From Fallopia convolvulus (lineage: Eukaryota > Streptophyta > Magnoliopsida > Caryophyllales > Polygonaceae), in the NCBI GenBank assembly GCA_964016875.1, contig OZ024724.1:54869938-54933937 (forward strand): a DNA stretch of 64,000 nucleotides, written 5' to 3'. This document shows positions 46,156 to 57,948 of this stretch, piece by piece. The position numbers and the translations under genes are program-made. How positions within the stretch are numbered: the first letter of the stretch is position 1; the number at the start of each line of letters is the position of its first letter. The notes under the pieces were generated by a model. The model saw only the letters and a list, made by a program, of their open reading frames with translations. It made no database searches and had not been told where the DNA came from.

Positions 46156-46735
46156 TAATTGTAACACCCCTATTTTACAACATTGGGTGTTACCGCCAGT
46201 GGCCTCGGATTTTACCGTCCAAAGCCACCCAAGGCTTTTAGAATGATATTGAACTCATAAAGTGCGGAAATTAACATAATTTATACAATAAGAAGGTTGC
46301 TCTCGAAAGAGACTTTGTTCTTTAATTGAAGATGAAATTGACTAAAAGCGGAATTTTATTTATTGATGAAAACTTTCGTTCATTACATTGAGAGTCATTT
46401 TACAAAGGTAGCAGCGAAAAGTAAAGCCCATTTAAAAGACGTAATTAAAAATACAATTATATTTTCCCAAGACAACTCATGTGATGATGATTTGCTTGGT
46501 TTTAAAAAGGGACGAGTCGGTGAGAATTCCTTCCTTCCTTCCTTCAACGTCGTCTTGCCTTGACCTTCGATTCCCGCCCAACGCTTCTCGAACCTTCTAG
46601 ACTTCGTCTTCAAACTTCGGTGTCCAATCCTACAATCTGGCATTTGTCGCGAAGGGCGAGAAATACCAGGCAAAAATGCGGAAGTAGGGGAATTAGTCTA
46701 AGGAGACTAAGCAAGCGAGAACGGAACTTCTCAAG

Positions 46736-48341
46736 GGTGTTTCAGTAATTTTATAATATTCGAGAAATATTAACAGAATGTGTTTTAAGGTATATGTCTT
46801 TATGTGGGGCTTATCAGGACGGAGAAGAGTGTATCTCGAGAGGAGATAACTCATTAATCGAGAGAAGAACTACGAGATTGTAGACTTCTTTTTAGAGTAG
46901 GAAGTATGTTGGGAACGTCATTAATTCATACAAGTTTTTGAAAACCTCTCGCGCCCTTGCGGACCGAGAGCCGGATCGATCATTTGAGATCGGTCCGGTT
47001 TTGGTGTCTTTTAATTGTGCATTAGGCACTTATCTTGTATAGTGATGAAAACTTTTACTTATGTTGACATATTTTACGAGCGTGGGAGGGGCTTATGTAT
47101 CGGCCCGAACCATTGACAGGAACAAAAGTTCCGGCACTTAGCTAGAGTGCCTACATCCCTCCGAGGCGTAGGAGCGGAAATGGATCATGATCGACGAGTC
47201 GTAGTTTGTGCATGGTGGCAATACGACTTTAGTATGTTATATAGAGGTGTCGGGTTAGGCCCGCACCCCTTACTATTTCATCCAAACCGATCTCGAAAAG
47301 AGATCGTAAACAATCAAGGTCACAAACAAGACTAGCATAATAGTCCTATCGATATTTAAATAACGGAATAACGATAACAATGGGGTCATTAATTCTAGCA
47401 ATCAATATTCCTAGGTTCGTTTTATTATTAGCAAACAAGTTGTTCCCAACATCGAGAAATTTCACGAAACGAGTTTATTAAGGCTACAAGGAGAAATTCC
47501 ACTTGCCTTAGCGTAGCGATTGTTTACGAACGAATGAACGGAAATTGTTGCCTTAGTCGGAACGGGAACTCGACCTAACAATATGATAGATACGAAAGAA
47601 CTTTAATAAGAATTTTCTTTAAATTCTTTTAAAGTTTTGGAATCTCTTATGTCCTTATTATAAGAGAAATAATTTCTAAATTATTATAATAATAATTTAG
47701 GTGGAGATGAATAAAATAATAATATTTTTTATTATTATTTTATATTTGTAATATCCTTTTATTCTTTATAAAAATCTTATTTTAATTTCATTCACTATTA
47801 TTTTGAAACCAAGTCATACTTTATTTATTTTTCTTAAAATATTTCTTTTTAACTTAACTTATTATTTTCTTATTATAACCAAGCAAGGATAATATCTTTA
47901 TATAATCATTAAGATATAGTCTTCATAACTATATGAAATATTCTTTTTATAAAATCCTTCTTAGGATGTTAAAAGTCTAAAATACCCTTGTCATAAACTG
48001 TTTTTTTATTTCTCTTATTATTATTTTAATATCCACCTTATCAAATAATATCTTTTTAAATCTTATAATATATTCTCATTATAATATCTTTATTATTATG
48101 CTCTTCATAAAAGACATGCAATAATAAATAAATATATTTATGTTAGTATATCCTTTTCTAGTATTTTCCTTAAGTAGGAATATCTACTAAATTTATCATA
48201 GTAACTTTCTATGTATATGATATAGTGATATTATCTTAGTATCTATTTACATAATTTTCCCATATATCTTTTCTAACAACTTAGGTCTTTACATTAATAT
48301 CTTTAAATCTAGTATATTTAATATATAAATATCTTATTATC
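46736..48341. other. segment present in only one LTR
   Basis: Its edges share only TC with each other, which points to a microhomology deletion from the left LTR rather than a transposon insertion here. Its left half has ordinary composition and the right half is very AT-rich. No ORF recognised. Confidence 0.6.
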
Positions 48342-49762
48342 CATGTATATATAAATAATGATGAAAATCCATTATTTTATTTAAGAAAACTCATGTCATA
48401 AGATCTATGTTATATTAAAATAACATGTATGACAATAATTTTATCCATGTACAAGAAAAATAATAATTTGATTTATCTTGTTCTAACCACCTAGATTTTA
48501 TGCTCTTATTATAACGTTTTTCTTTATAAAAACACATGCAATTGTTTAATATATCTTTTTAGTCTTTAACTTAATCATATAAAATTATCTTATGATAAGA
48601 ATATCTTATCCATATTATTTTCAAGTTTATAATAAGATTAAAAACATGCAAGACTATTTTCTTTTATTACTAAAGTCTTGTTTTATTAAATCTCCCTTAT
48701 TTTGGACTATTACTTTTATAATAGAAGAAAAATATGTCCAATCTAATATATTTTTTTAAAACCGAATTTAATGTTAAGAAAATTATTTTTATGATTCTTT
48801 CAATGTATTGGAATTTATTTAATACTTACTAGAAATATTTCTCTTTAGATATTCTTATAAAATAGCCTTTAACAATTAAGTGCTCCATATCTTATAACAA
48901 TGATAATTTATATAAAAGTACTTTTAACATAAGTATTATTTTTATTTATAAAAAAAACATATCTAGGGATTTATTTAAGTATTAAGCACATAAACAAGGT
49001 AGAAACTTTATCTAGTTACCTATTTGATTTTTACCTTAACCAACTAACAAGATCTTGTAGCATTTTTAATAAATTAATTTATTCTAGTAAAAATCAGCAT
49101 AAGATAAATAATTTATAAGCACAATTTAATTAAATTAAAAGGGGAATTAAATTAATTAAAATTGGACCTTTCTCTTGATTTTTTGTACGTATGAACAATA
49201 GAGAACCGGGGTAGGAGCGACACGGGGCGGTGCACCAGGACAGACCGGCAGCGGGCTGGTGGTGGCTCGGCTGGGCAGTGGCGGCGCACAGGCGGACCAG
49301 GGGCGGCTCGGAGGTGGCTCAGCGGTGACCCGGGGGTGGTCCGGTGAAGCTTGGAGGGGTTTTAATGGAGTTTTGTGGAAAAAATTCAGCAATTAGAGTG
49401 AGATTTTGTGGCTGGTTTTTGGAGGCTTAAACAAGAACAAATGCTAGAGAGGAAGAGAGAATGGATGTGTGAATTTTATGATGAATTGAGCCCCTTTTAT
49501 ATAGGCAAGAGAGGGCAAGGTAGTGATCCATGTCTATGGAATCTCACCAATGGAGATGAGGAAGATCAATGACTATTGGCCATGGTTGTGCTAGTTTGAT
49601 GATGATGAAAGATGATGCAAGAAAGGAAGTCTTGCAAGCAAAGGGAGAAGGTGGTGGACATGCATTGCTCCCATGTCAAATCAATTTGACTTGTTTGGAG
49701 AAGAAGAAGGCCAATATTGTTATAAACTTAAAGGAGTGAGATAAATGACAAGAAAGTCACAT

Positions 49763-49836
49763 TGGTCTAGCGGAAGAGGGGAGGGGCGTGTGATAAGGGA
49801 TTGCAAGAGGTCTCGGGTTCAAGTCCCGTCTCTTGC
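49763..49836 (+). ncRNA. tRNA-like unit inside the LTR (copy 2)
   Basis: Same A box, B box and GCAAGAG/CTCTTGC-enclosed T-arm as 41959-42032, unchanged. Confidence 0.5.
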
Positions 49837-50211
49837 ATCCTTTTTATTGAGTTTTTCATTGTACTTTTACTACCGTTGTAATAGCTCATTATTTAATAAA
49901 TCCGAAATTTATTTTAATTTATTTTTTTATTTGGTATCTCTACCATTTTAATAATCCTTTATAATATGTTTTTTTTAATTTTATTTAAAATAAAGTATTT
50001 AAACTCTCTTATATTAAGAGAAAAGGATTATATAATTAAGTACCCGACCTGTTTAATATATTTACTGAAATTCTTAATTGTCTTTGTAATAACTTCTATA
50101 ATCTCTTTATAATTTAATATGAAATTATAAATATTATTAAGTTCTCTACTAAAAAAAAATTATTGGGATAAATACCCATTTTAATTTATTTAGATTTTAG
50201 CGGATATTATA

Positions 50212-50284
50212 ATATAATAATTTAGATTTTATAATATAATAATTTATACATAAAATAATAATTATAATAAATGTAGGATTTTCG
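50212..50284. other. AT-rich junction
   Basis: Low-complexity AATAATTTA repeats between the LTR end and the organelle-derived block; possibly filler from break repair. Confidence 0.4.
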
Positions 50285-50288
50285 GAAC

Positions 50289-50693
50289 TTGAATCAATCA
50301 AATGGCATAGTGGAAGGGGGCTTTCCTTTGTTAAAAATCCACAGACAACAAACATTCTGGAACTTCAAAACCAAGCAAGATGAGAAGGAGCTTTTTACGT
50401 TACGCTTCAATAGAATGCATTTTTTAACGGTAGAATACGCCCCATGGTCGATCGAAGGTCCTTTACTACTTGAACTCAAATCTATCTTACTTTCAATTGT
50501 AAGCGGGGCGATCCTTTCTACTGATCCAAATAACAGGGATGAAGGTCGGCCAGTGAGAGTCAGAACTGAAACAGGTCTTTTCCGGGGGCATAACATCATC
50601 TTGCTAATAGTAAATGAAAGGCCTTTCTTTAATCTAAAGAAAAAAAAGGGTAATAGTAATGCGCCAATAGAAGGTGCAAGTCGGCTTAGCTGA
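50289..50693 (+). CDS. unidentified ORF in the NUMT
   Basis: 134 codons, no recognised family. A short hydrophobic segment (LLELKSILLSIVSGAIL) lies in the middle. It could be a mitochondrial orf carried along, or chance. Expression in the nucleus is unlikely. Confidence 0.2.
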   Translation: MNQSNGIVEGGFPLLKIHRQQTFWNFKTKQDEKELFTLRFNRMHFLTVEYAPWSIEGPLLLELKSILLSIVSGAILSTDPNNRDEGRPVRVRTETGLFRGHNIILLIVNERPFFNLKKKKGNSNAPIEGASRLS

Positions 50694-50788
50694 GCTAAGG
50701 AAGAATCGAGCGCAGAGTTTGCTTTGGGTTATTCAAATCCACCATCCACGGTAGATGCCGATCCGATAGCTGCCACTGGAGGAGCAGG

Positions 50789-50981
50789 TCCAGCACTCGC
50801 GGTTGTTGATTTGGGGGAACGTCTGCCCATTCAACAGAGTCGATTAATCGACTATGCCCATCAGCGAAAATAGTTTCGATCGAACCAAAAAATTCGATTA
50901 ACAAACAAATAGAAACACTTATTATAGCAGTTCCACGAACAATCCTTTGCGGGGTTGGATTTTTTTGATAGTGAAAATGCC
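50789..50981 (-). repeat. 192-bp inverted repeat, left copy
   Basis: Reverse complement of 57587-57779 with few mismatches. It encodes the same hydrophobic peptide start (IISVFICLLIEFFGSIET) as the ORF at the right end. Confidence 0.85.
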
Positions 50982-51804
50982 TACAAAAAGCCTGCAGGAA
51001 ACCGCAAGTCTCTCGTAGACCACGCTCCTCAGATCTGATGTTAGGGAGATCGATTCAGCCTGAGCTTTCTGCTGGTACGTCCTGCACGCTTTGATCTTTT
51101 TGATTCTCATCGAACTGAAAGGTTTGATTCGGAAGATTTGAAAGCGATTGTGAAAGAAGATTCTAGCCTTCCTTCCATATTCAAAGATCAAGGAAGACGA
51201 GCAAGAAAAGGGATGCGCGTTAGGGCAACGGCTTTCGCTAAATTTGTTCAATCCGTTGCTTGTTCCCTTGACCTTTCATTCACTCTGATTGACGCTACCC
51301 GGTCCACTCAAAGCTTGAAGGATGAAGAGGCTCACCTCTGTTTTTGAACAAAAGTTGGTCAAGGTTCGTTATCTTAAGCATTCCTGTTGGAGCTATGCAG
51401 CAAGCGGAGTTGTACCGAAAAATAAATTTCTCGGCATACGATAAAAGAGTCCAGCCGAGCATATTTGTTTGCGAGTGTTTTTTCCCGATTTCTTAACAGG
51501 CCAGGCCTTTCCCAAAGCCTAAACTCGAGTTTCAAGTCATGTGTGTTCCAGACGTTAAGGAGAAAGTGGCAACTCGAATATTCTCAAATGTTACCATATC
51601 GGCTGTCTGCTGACCACTTCCCGCTCTCTCTCTTCTTTTCCATTCTCGTCTTTGGCTAAGGTCTCAACGAGCCTCGCCTACCGATCCTTTCCTTTCAATT
51701 GTTCGCTAAAAACTGTCTAAAGGTGAAATGAAGCGCTAGCTAGTTCAATTCAACGGGCAGGAAGATTTTCTTTGTTATATGGAATGAAATGGAATAAGGG
51801 CTGC
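50982..51804. other. NUMT, no gene recognised
   Basis: Mitochondrial-type intergenic sequence with short ORFs of unknown meaning (51138-51347 and 51465-51659, plus strand). Confidence 0.4.
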
Positions 51805-51966
51805 TTTCACGGCGTCAACCATAAGTTTGATTACATCGCCTTCAGTTCGAGCTGGGCGATGAAAAGTTTGATAAACAATAGCACGAACCTTCGTTCTTTT
51901 ACCTTCTTTCATGCAAAAGTTTACCAATTTCTTGATCAATTGTTTTTGCTCACTATCTAAGCCCCC
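51805..51966 (-). pseudogene. rps7: mitochondrial rps7, 5' fragment
   Basis: ATG 51966 opens MGGLDSEQKQLIKKLVNF, then VRAIVYQTFHR and DVIKLMVDAV, matching the N-terminal 54 residues of plant mitochondrial ribosomal protein S7 (usually near 150 aa). Similarity stops sharply at 51805, after which the frame runs into unrelated sequence to a stop at 51775. The upstream frame is open to 52038. A recombined mitochondrial fragment, now in the nucleus, not functional. Confidence 0.85.
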
Positions 51967-52390
51967 CATATAACTGAGAATTTCCGAGCAATTGGAAGCC
52001 GCTTTCGATGACGAGGGCGAGAAATTTATATTACGCAATCCTTACTATCCATCTTTATCAGCCAACTCCCCTCTTCTCTATCTTTCCTTTTAGTCGAGAT
52101 AAGATGAATCTCCTATAACTAAAATAGTGAGTGTTTCCGGTGCTGGTCTTGAATTTCTTTGTTGAACCGGCATTTCTTTCCATTGGGGACAGGTGCATGA
52201 ACGACAACTCCAAACGTCACACATCCGCCGCCTATCCACCGTTTAGGTGGCACGGCTTTATCCCGTAGGTAGTAAGAACAGAGAGAGCCTTCTGTGCTGG
52301 CAATACAGAGAGGTGGGGATTGAATGAGGCGAGCGCTGACTGCAGCAAGACCACCAGACCCTAAAAAGAAGAATAACAACGTTCAGCAAG

Positions 52391-52567
52391 GCTGGCAAAT
52401 TCCACCATTTCCCCTGCTTGAATCTCGTTCAATCCATAAACACGTGCAATCCCATCTCCAACTGAGACCACTCGACCGATCTCATCCACTTGAAAATTCG
52501 TGTAAAAGTTGGTAATTCTACTTTCTAATAGAGTCGTTAGTTCTGCAGCTCTGGGAGAAAATTCCAT
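52391..52567 (-). pseudogene. atp1: mitochondrial atp1, 5' fragment
   Basis: MEFSPRAAELTTLLESRI, NFYTNFQVDEIGRVVSVGDG and GLNEIQAGEMVEFAS are the first 59 residues of ATP synthase subunit alpha (about 505 aa). Homology ends at 52391, and nine unrelated residues follow before the stop at 52361. The nucleotide-binding P-loop is missing, so there is no function. Chimeric atp1 starts are common products of mitochondrial recombination. Confidence 0.93.
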
Positions 52568-53485
52568 GATTCAAAAATAGGATAGAGTTCAGGGAGAATG
52601 CCGCTGCTGTCAGTAACTCAATCTAGACTCGTTTACAGATTCTATTGTTCCAAAGTACGATCTGATTTTAGCCTACCGGTGACCGGCTTCGCGAGGCGAA
52701 GTCCATCCAAACCGTCCAATGAAGAATAAGAAGAGAGCAAAGCGCCAATGGCGCGCAAAGCGCATGCGGAACGGACGCAGAAAAAAAGAAGTGTGAAGGA
52801 GACCGAGCTCATTCCCTTCGCTTCCTGAGCCCAAAGCAGTGCAGTCTTTCCTGGCCAAATCAAGGATTTGGGGCTTCTTGCTACGCTACTCAAAAAAAAA
52901 TGTTCTATATGCAAGGAGGACCTATGAATAGAGAGAGTTATGGCTGGGTGAGCAAGATGCGCTCACGCTATAGGCTTTTTCTTTCCGCGCACTGAGACAG
53001 TCAAGACGAATTTGTTGGAGTCAAATAACTAGTCCACTAAGATGAGATTTCCAGTCCTACAATTTCGCTGTGCTTAAGCAAGCAGCCTCCTCCTAGGCGC
53101 GGGCAATTCCTTTGAACGAAAGGCGTATGTATGCTCGGGAGACCAGATGGTCGGTCACAACGAACCTTTTTCTCTACCATCTTTCTCAGCTTATACCGAC
53201 CCTACTAGCGAGCTCAAAGGACTGAGTGAGAGAGCCTTGATCGCATGGTCTTTTGAAATAGATTCTCTGTTACACGCGTAAATAAAAGGAATAAAAGAAC
53301 ATCCATTGCTTCTGACTATGTCGATGAAATGAGTTGGAACCAGGAAGACAGCCCACCGCTAGGGCTTGCTTTGCTCTCGCTCCGCTTGCTCCCACCTGTC
53401 TTCTCCCCACTATAGTGAAAGATCTTCACCACACCATAGAAAGAAGGTGCTTGAGTGAGTGATAGGGCTGCTGTGGTCCTTATCG
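52568..53485. other. NUMT, mitochondrial intergenic
   Basis: No gene recognised; GCGCGCAAAGCGCATGCG-type palindromic tracts near 52740-52780. Confidence 0.4.
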
Positions 53486-53549
53486 GTCGACTCCTGTCTT
53501 GGAGTCTCCCTTGCGCTGCAGTCGACTCCTGTCTTGGAGTCTCCCTTGC
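53486..53549. repeat. 29-bp direct repeat, two copies
   Basis: GTCGACTCCTGTCTTGGAGT with CTCCCTTGC at 53486-53514 and 53521-53549; identical. TCC/GGA halves can form a small hairpin in each copy. Confidence 0.9.
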
Positions 53550-54817
53550 TTTCCTTCTTTTCATTAGCCTACGCCACGCTTTAGTAGCTTGCTGCTCCCC
53601 CTTAGCTTGCCACTTGCAAGCGATTCGCGAGAGGGGAGGGGTATGGGTCTCGATCTGGAGCTACTACATATGCGACTGGGTCACCCGGGTATAGAAGGTA
53701 TTCCTCTACTGTGTATGGATCACTGGCTCGAAGACCCCTGGTTCTGGAAGGCACATGAGTCCGAACGCTATGTTGAATGTGCGACCGACGCTACACTACG
53801 TAGGTACCTGTGTAGGTAAGGCGTCGGTCGGTCCTAGAAACGGCGGCAGTGGCGCGAGGAGTTAACGACCGGACGTGCTGCAACCTAGGGATCACCAGGC
53901 AGCTCTTTCGCTCTATAGGGATCGAGAGGGCATAGCACAATTCTTCTTGGAGGAAGGTTGGTTTGCCCAGGTGACTGATCCTGCCATAATGTACTCTTAC
54001 CTATAAGATTTGGTATTATTTCTTCATCGATGTGGAGATAGAGCCAGAAGTGAGGCTTTGTGCGTCAATTTCCATTATCATTGACAGGTGTGGTCTTGCT
54101 CTTCTTACATGCATGGCTTAGGCCATAAAACCATTCCTACTTGGGATGCTATGGTCACAGCATTTCGTTGAAGATTCTTCTATAGTATAAGTATAGATAT
54201 TTTTTAGAAGGGAACCACGGAAGAATTCAGATTCGAAATGTTGAATACATTGGAAATGGTCAGGAAGAAGAGGAGCTGTTAGGGATAGAAAGGGACAAAG
54301 AAGTAGAGGACTTAATCCTAAACTAGAAGATGCTAAAAGCAATCAATGCGACGCAACGTTTATTCTTCTTATTCCTACCTAAAAGGAAGGGAGCAGTGGA
54401 GCCAAAATCTCCTTTCGTAATCAGTGTGAGAGTAGAACGGCCTTTCGAAAGAGAATAAGACGTATTGAATACGGGGGGCTGCACCTTGTGTGTTATCACT
54501 GTGGTTGTTACGGCCATAAGGAGGACATTTTTAGTCGTCGTATGGCGGCGAGGGCGTCGCTATGCCCCGCTGCTCTGCTGCGGCCGTCCCCCGGACTATG
54601 CAAAAGAATCGAGGAATAAAAACTATAGCCCCCCTAGCCTTTGGTGATTGACCAAACAAATAGGCCTAGATCTATGCCCCTTAATGAATCGAATGGTCTT
54701 TCGACCTTCGTTTGATTCCGGCGGCCGGCATAGATCTCATGAGACCCACGGCTTAAGCTGCTTTCACTTACTTTATGAGATTCTTCTTCTGTATCAACTC
54801 TGGATTACTAACTACTG
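53550..54817. other. NUMT, no gene recognised
   Basis: Short ORFs only; nothing I can assign. Confidence 0.4.
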
Positions 54818-54910
54818 GAAAGAGGGTTTTGTCTTGGGGCACCCTGTCTCTAAAAGGGTCTAGAGGTTGACTGGGCCAAGACTTCTGTGATTGAGTAGCT
54901 TCCCCCACCT
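54818..54910 (+). pseudogene. gypsy RT scrap
   Basis: KEGFVLGHPVSKR, a one-base slip, then a VDWAK/LPPPT-like stretch matches the RT segment found at 31120-31215 (EGIVLGHLVSKRGIEV, KLPPPS). Only about 30 codons remain. Confidence 0.6.
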
Positions 54911-55952
54911 ACTTATCGTTCCTTTCCCTGTCCTCTCGGCATAACCGGTCAACGCTTTTCCTGTTCACGACTCCGACCTTCTTTCATCAGCTGTTCTTGC
55001 TAACGTCTTCACTTGAAAGGGAGAGAAGGAACCCGAGCGCAGTGGTTGGAACAGCTCGCAAAATTCAACCACTTCACCTACTTTATTGCCCTCAACCCTT
55101 TCTCGTACTTCTATTGAAACTGAATGGTTTCATGTTCTTTCATCGATTGGTTATTCTTCTCCGTTCGATTAATGCGATTGACTTGCCCTCTTATAAAAAA
55201 AAATGGTCGGATATTTTTTCTTGTAATGCTCTGTGGTGGAACAAAGGAGTGCGCGAAGGTACAACCTAACTTCGATATGGAACTGCCGTTTATAACTCTT
55301 TTCCACTAAGTAGCGGTGAAAACCTTAGTCTTAGTATTAGTAGAGGAAAAGAAAGCCAGTAGGGAGGAGCAAGTCTCCCAGTTTTTGTGTTGTGCCAGTA
55401 TCCTGCTTTAGGTCTTACGGCTTTAGGTCCCATTGAAAGGGACTTTTCATTGATAGATCGAACCAAAGATCGGATCAACCCATTGAATTACGTTTGTCAC
55501 TCGACTTAGCCCTTTGTCGGGCGGGCTTCTAGGACCCTCGTAAGAAAAACTTTTCATTTCATCCCTGTAGTTCCGCTTCTTGTTCGAAAAGACTTGTAGG
55601 AAATCGCCGGTTGGTCTAACCAAGAAAGGTTTGGGAATAAAGCTGGAGTTATTCTTCTTTCATAAGAAAAAGCCCCTTTTTTAGTAAGGCGGCCCAGTCA
55701 AATTGAGTACCTTCCAAGCGAACTACTGAAGACAGACTATTGGGAGTGGGAATAAAGCTCCAGCCCTTAGCCCTGAACTCCTTCAATATCGCACCTACTA
55801 CCAAAGACTGAACCAAAGAAGAGATGGGATAGACATAGCCATCTCTCCCTCGCGTCATCCGTATACTTTCTCGCGGATGTGAACGACCCACTCACAGTTG
55901 AAAAGCTGTCCGCTTCCACTTTAAGTTAATATAAGATATGACTTTTTCAACC
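54911..55952. other. NUMT, no gene recognised
   Basis: Open frames 54997-55269 (+) and 55649-55891 (-) have no motif that I recognise. Confidence 0.4.
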
Positions 55953-56068
55953 GATCCCGCGAGGGTGAGCTAACCCCAAAAACCCGTCCTCAGTTCGGAT
56001 TGCAGGCTGCAACTCAGCTGCGTGAAGCCGGAATCGCTAGTAATCGCCGGTCAGCCATACGGCGGTGA
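55953..56068 (+). rRNA. rrn16: plastid 16S rRNA fragment
   Basis: CCCGCGAGGGTGAGCTAACC, CAGTTCGGATTGCAGGCTGC, GAAGCCGGAATCGCTAGTAA and CGGTCAGCCATACGGCGGTG follow in the order of the 3' part of plastid 16S rRNA; the mitochondrial 18S differs at these places. About 116 bp are left. It most likely entered the mitochondrial genome first and then the nucleus with it. Confidence 0.85.
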
Positions 56069-56996
56069 CAACTAAAGCAAGCCTACTCAACTAATCTCAT
56101 AAGTAAAGGCCTGTTCACATCGCAACTAATAGAAAAAAACAACTACTAGACTAGACTAGTAGTTGAGTGCTCTTTGTTGTTCGGATCTTGACCGGGTCCG
56201 AGCTTCCCAAGCTCCATGCTGTTGGGGAACTCTGCTAGGGTCTTACAACCTTCTGGATGTACTATATTTGAGTCTTTGGAGTACTTTGGGATTATATTCC
56301 GCGCTGAGGATTTGTGCGTCACGGGCAACAGGCTCTGGGGTTTGGTGCTTGGTTTACGCTTTCCTCTTAGTTTGGTACGCCGAGTGCTATTGCTTTCCCC
56401 GAAGCAGAGAAATACAATTCGAAATGAGCGCAAACATGAAAACCCTCTATTCTACCTTCCAAAATGAAATTAGCTCAATAGAGGGGCGACCAAATTGTGC
56501 TTTTGCTCAGCCCAAAATTTAGGCTTCTTGTGCATACAGTTGCCTAACTGCTTTCTTCCTCCGACTTCTTTAGCGACTTTCGGCTTCCCCACTTCCGCAT
56601 CTGTCGTATTCGGGAAAGCTTGCTTCATGGCAAGCATTTAGCCTGATCTACTTCCACTTATCTAGTCCAAAATTTCGCTTTCAGGTGATCTACGACCACC
56701 CTCCAACCCTGGTCACAGCCAGGATTCAAGATGCCGACTTTTCCATTTTGGGTTTTCATAAATTTAACATAAAAGCTCTTTTCATCATCAGAAACAACCT
56801 GATTTCCGACCTCTTGCATTGCATTACCATAAAAAAAAAGAAAGATTGCTCTTGTGACTTGGAATAGCTATATTTTTTTTATGGAGCAGCAGAACCTCAC
56901 TTCTTTCTGTTGCTGAAGATCATGACCGCCTTTTCTTCTCATGCCCTTTTACTTTTTTTTAGAATATTGAAATTTTTCTTGGTCAAATGTAAGGCA
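56069..56996. other. NUMT, no gene recognised
   Basis: An open stretch around 56163-56522 (+) is hydrophobic (LLDVLYLSLWSTLGLYSAL) but unassigned. Confidence 0.4.
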
Positions 56997-57124
56997 AGGC
57001 TATGGTCGAAGAATTGAATGCTCTCATGGCTACTAAGACTTGGACTCTTCTTCCTCCTCCTAAGGCTACCAATATAATAGGGAGAACATGGCGTGTTAAA
57101 CAAAAAGCCGATTGGCAGCCTTGA
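56997..57124 (+). pseudogene. copia RT scrap
   Basis: AMVEELNALMATKTWTLLPP and KATNIIGRTWRVKQKAD match the start of the copia reverse transcriptase domain (RVT_2). A stop follows at once. Such scraps are common in plant mitochondrial DNA. Confidence 0.8.
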
Positions 57125-57468
57125 TAGGTGCAAAGCCCGCTGTTAGAAGTTCTTTTCTTTAGCTTAAATAAAGGTAAGAGTTTGTAAGGTAAGGTTTTTA
57201 ACTGACGCTTTCCACTAGGAAGGATCCTTGCTTTATCATATCATAGAGGCGCTTGATTAGAAACGGTATAAAGGATCCACTTTATCTCAAGTGAAAGCAA
57301 GGCAAGTTCCCAAAGCCTATGATGGGCAACTATCTCCTGCGGTTCCAAACAGACTAGAAGGTATAGTTGATTAGATCAAGAAAGGTAAATAGCTCTTGGC
57401 ATAACCAACTATTGGGGCCATGTAAGATAAGATCATAATACGTAGAAGTGAGAAAGTCTTGAGGGAAT
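57125..57468. other. NUMT, no gene recognised
   Basis: Nothing supported. Confidence 0.4.
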
Positions 57469-57948
57469 TTGAGTAGTCTCAATCACTGCCCGAACGAGGT
57501 TACAAGGATCCGAGATTCTCAACGGGGTACCAGTCCAATGGTCGGACACAGTTACCTACACCTCCCCCCTTTTTCTCGCGCTTTATGGCATTTTCACTAT
57601 AAAAAAAATCCAATCCCGCAAAGGATTGTTCGTGGAACTGCTATAATAAGTGTTTTTATTTGTTTGTTAATCGAATTTTTTGGTTCGATCGAAACTATTT
57701 TCGCTGATGGGCATAGTCGATTAATCGACTCTGCTGAATGGGCGGACGTTCCCCCAAATCAACAACCGCGAGTGCTGGAACCGCGAGTTCAGCCTCAGCC
57801 GTTTGTTCCGGACATTCCTGTCTTGGAGCGGGCTTTAATCTCCGATGAAGCACGATTTAATCGGTGTTCAAAAAAAGGTTTAGCTATAAAGAAAGCGGTT
57901 AAAGAGAGTTCTAACGTGGGGAGACAAATGGCATTAAATTTGCCTTAA
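57469..57948 (+). CDS. unidentified mitochondrial-type ORF with one membrane segment
   Basis: 159 codons. A predicted membrane helix (GTAIISVFICLLIEFFGSI) is followed by a soluble part with HSRLIDSAEWADVPPNQQPR and a Gln/Pro linker, then a basic C-terminus. Part of it is repeated inverted at the left end of the NUMT. I know of similar hydrophobic orfs in plant mitochondria but cannot name this one. Not expected to be expressed from the nucleus. Confidence 0.35.
   Translation: MSSLNHCPNEVTRIRDSQRGTSPMVGHSYLHLPPFSRALWHFHYKKNPIPQRIVRGTAIISVFICLLIEFFGSIETIFADGHSRLIDSAEWADVPPNQQPRVLEPRVQPQPFVPDIPVLERALISDEARFNRCSKKGLAIKKAVKESSNVGRQMALNLP
57587..57779 (+). repeat. 192-bp inverted repeat, right copy
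   Basis: Partner of 50789-50981. Confidence 0.85.

Larger units (their letters stand above)
39968..50211 (-). mobile_element. Tekay/Del-like Ty3/gypsy element, gag-only, non-autonomous
   Basis: Long direct repeats (39968-42409 and 46160-50211) both begin TGTAACACCCC. On the minus strand the PBS TGGTATCAGAACC (46155-46143) lies next to the right LTR, so that is the 5' LTR. The 3' end carries the chromovirus-like motif AGTTTCGGGGACGAAACT and a TTTTTAAGGGGG tract. Only gag is found; protease, RT and integrase are absent. AGTGC precedes the left end, but there is no matching duplication on the right, where organelle DNA follows. Confidence 0.85.
46160..50211 (-). repeat. 5' LTR of the Tekay-like element (long form)
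   Basis: 4052 bp. Matches the other LTR except for an extra stretch 46736-48341. The last bases read GGATATTATA where the other copy has GGATATTACA. TATA-like TATATAAAAGGG on the minus strand near 49493-49504. Confidence 0.85.

Noticed and set aside
53641..53820. Possible coding start MGLDLELLHMRLGHPG in the NUMT
   Set aside because: LHMRLGHPG recalls the copia GAG-pre-integrase motif, but no further copia similarity follows; too short to call.
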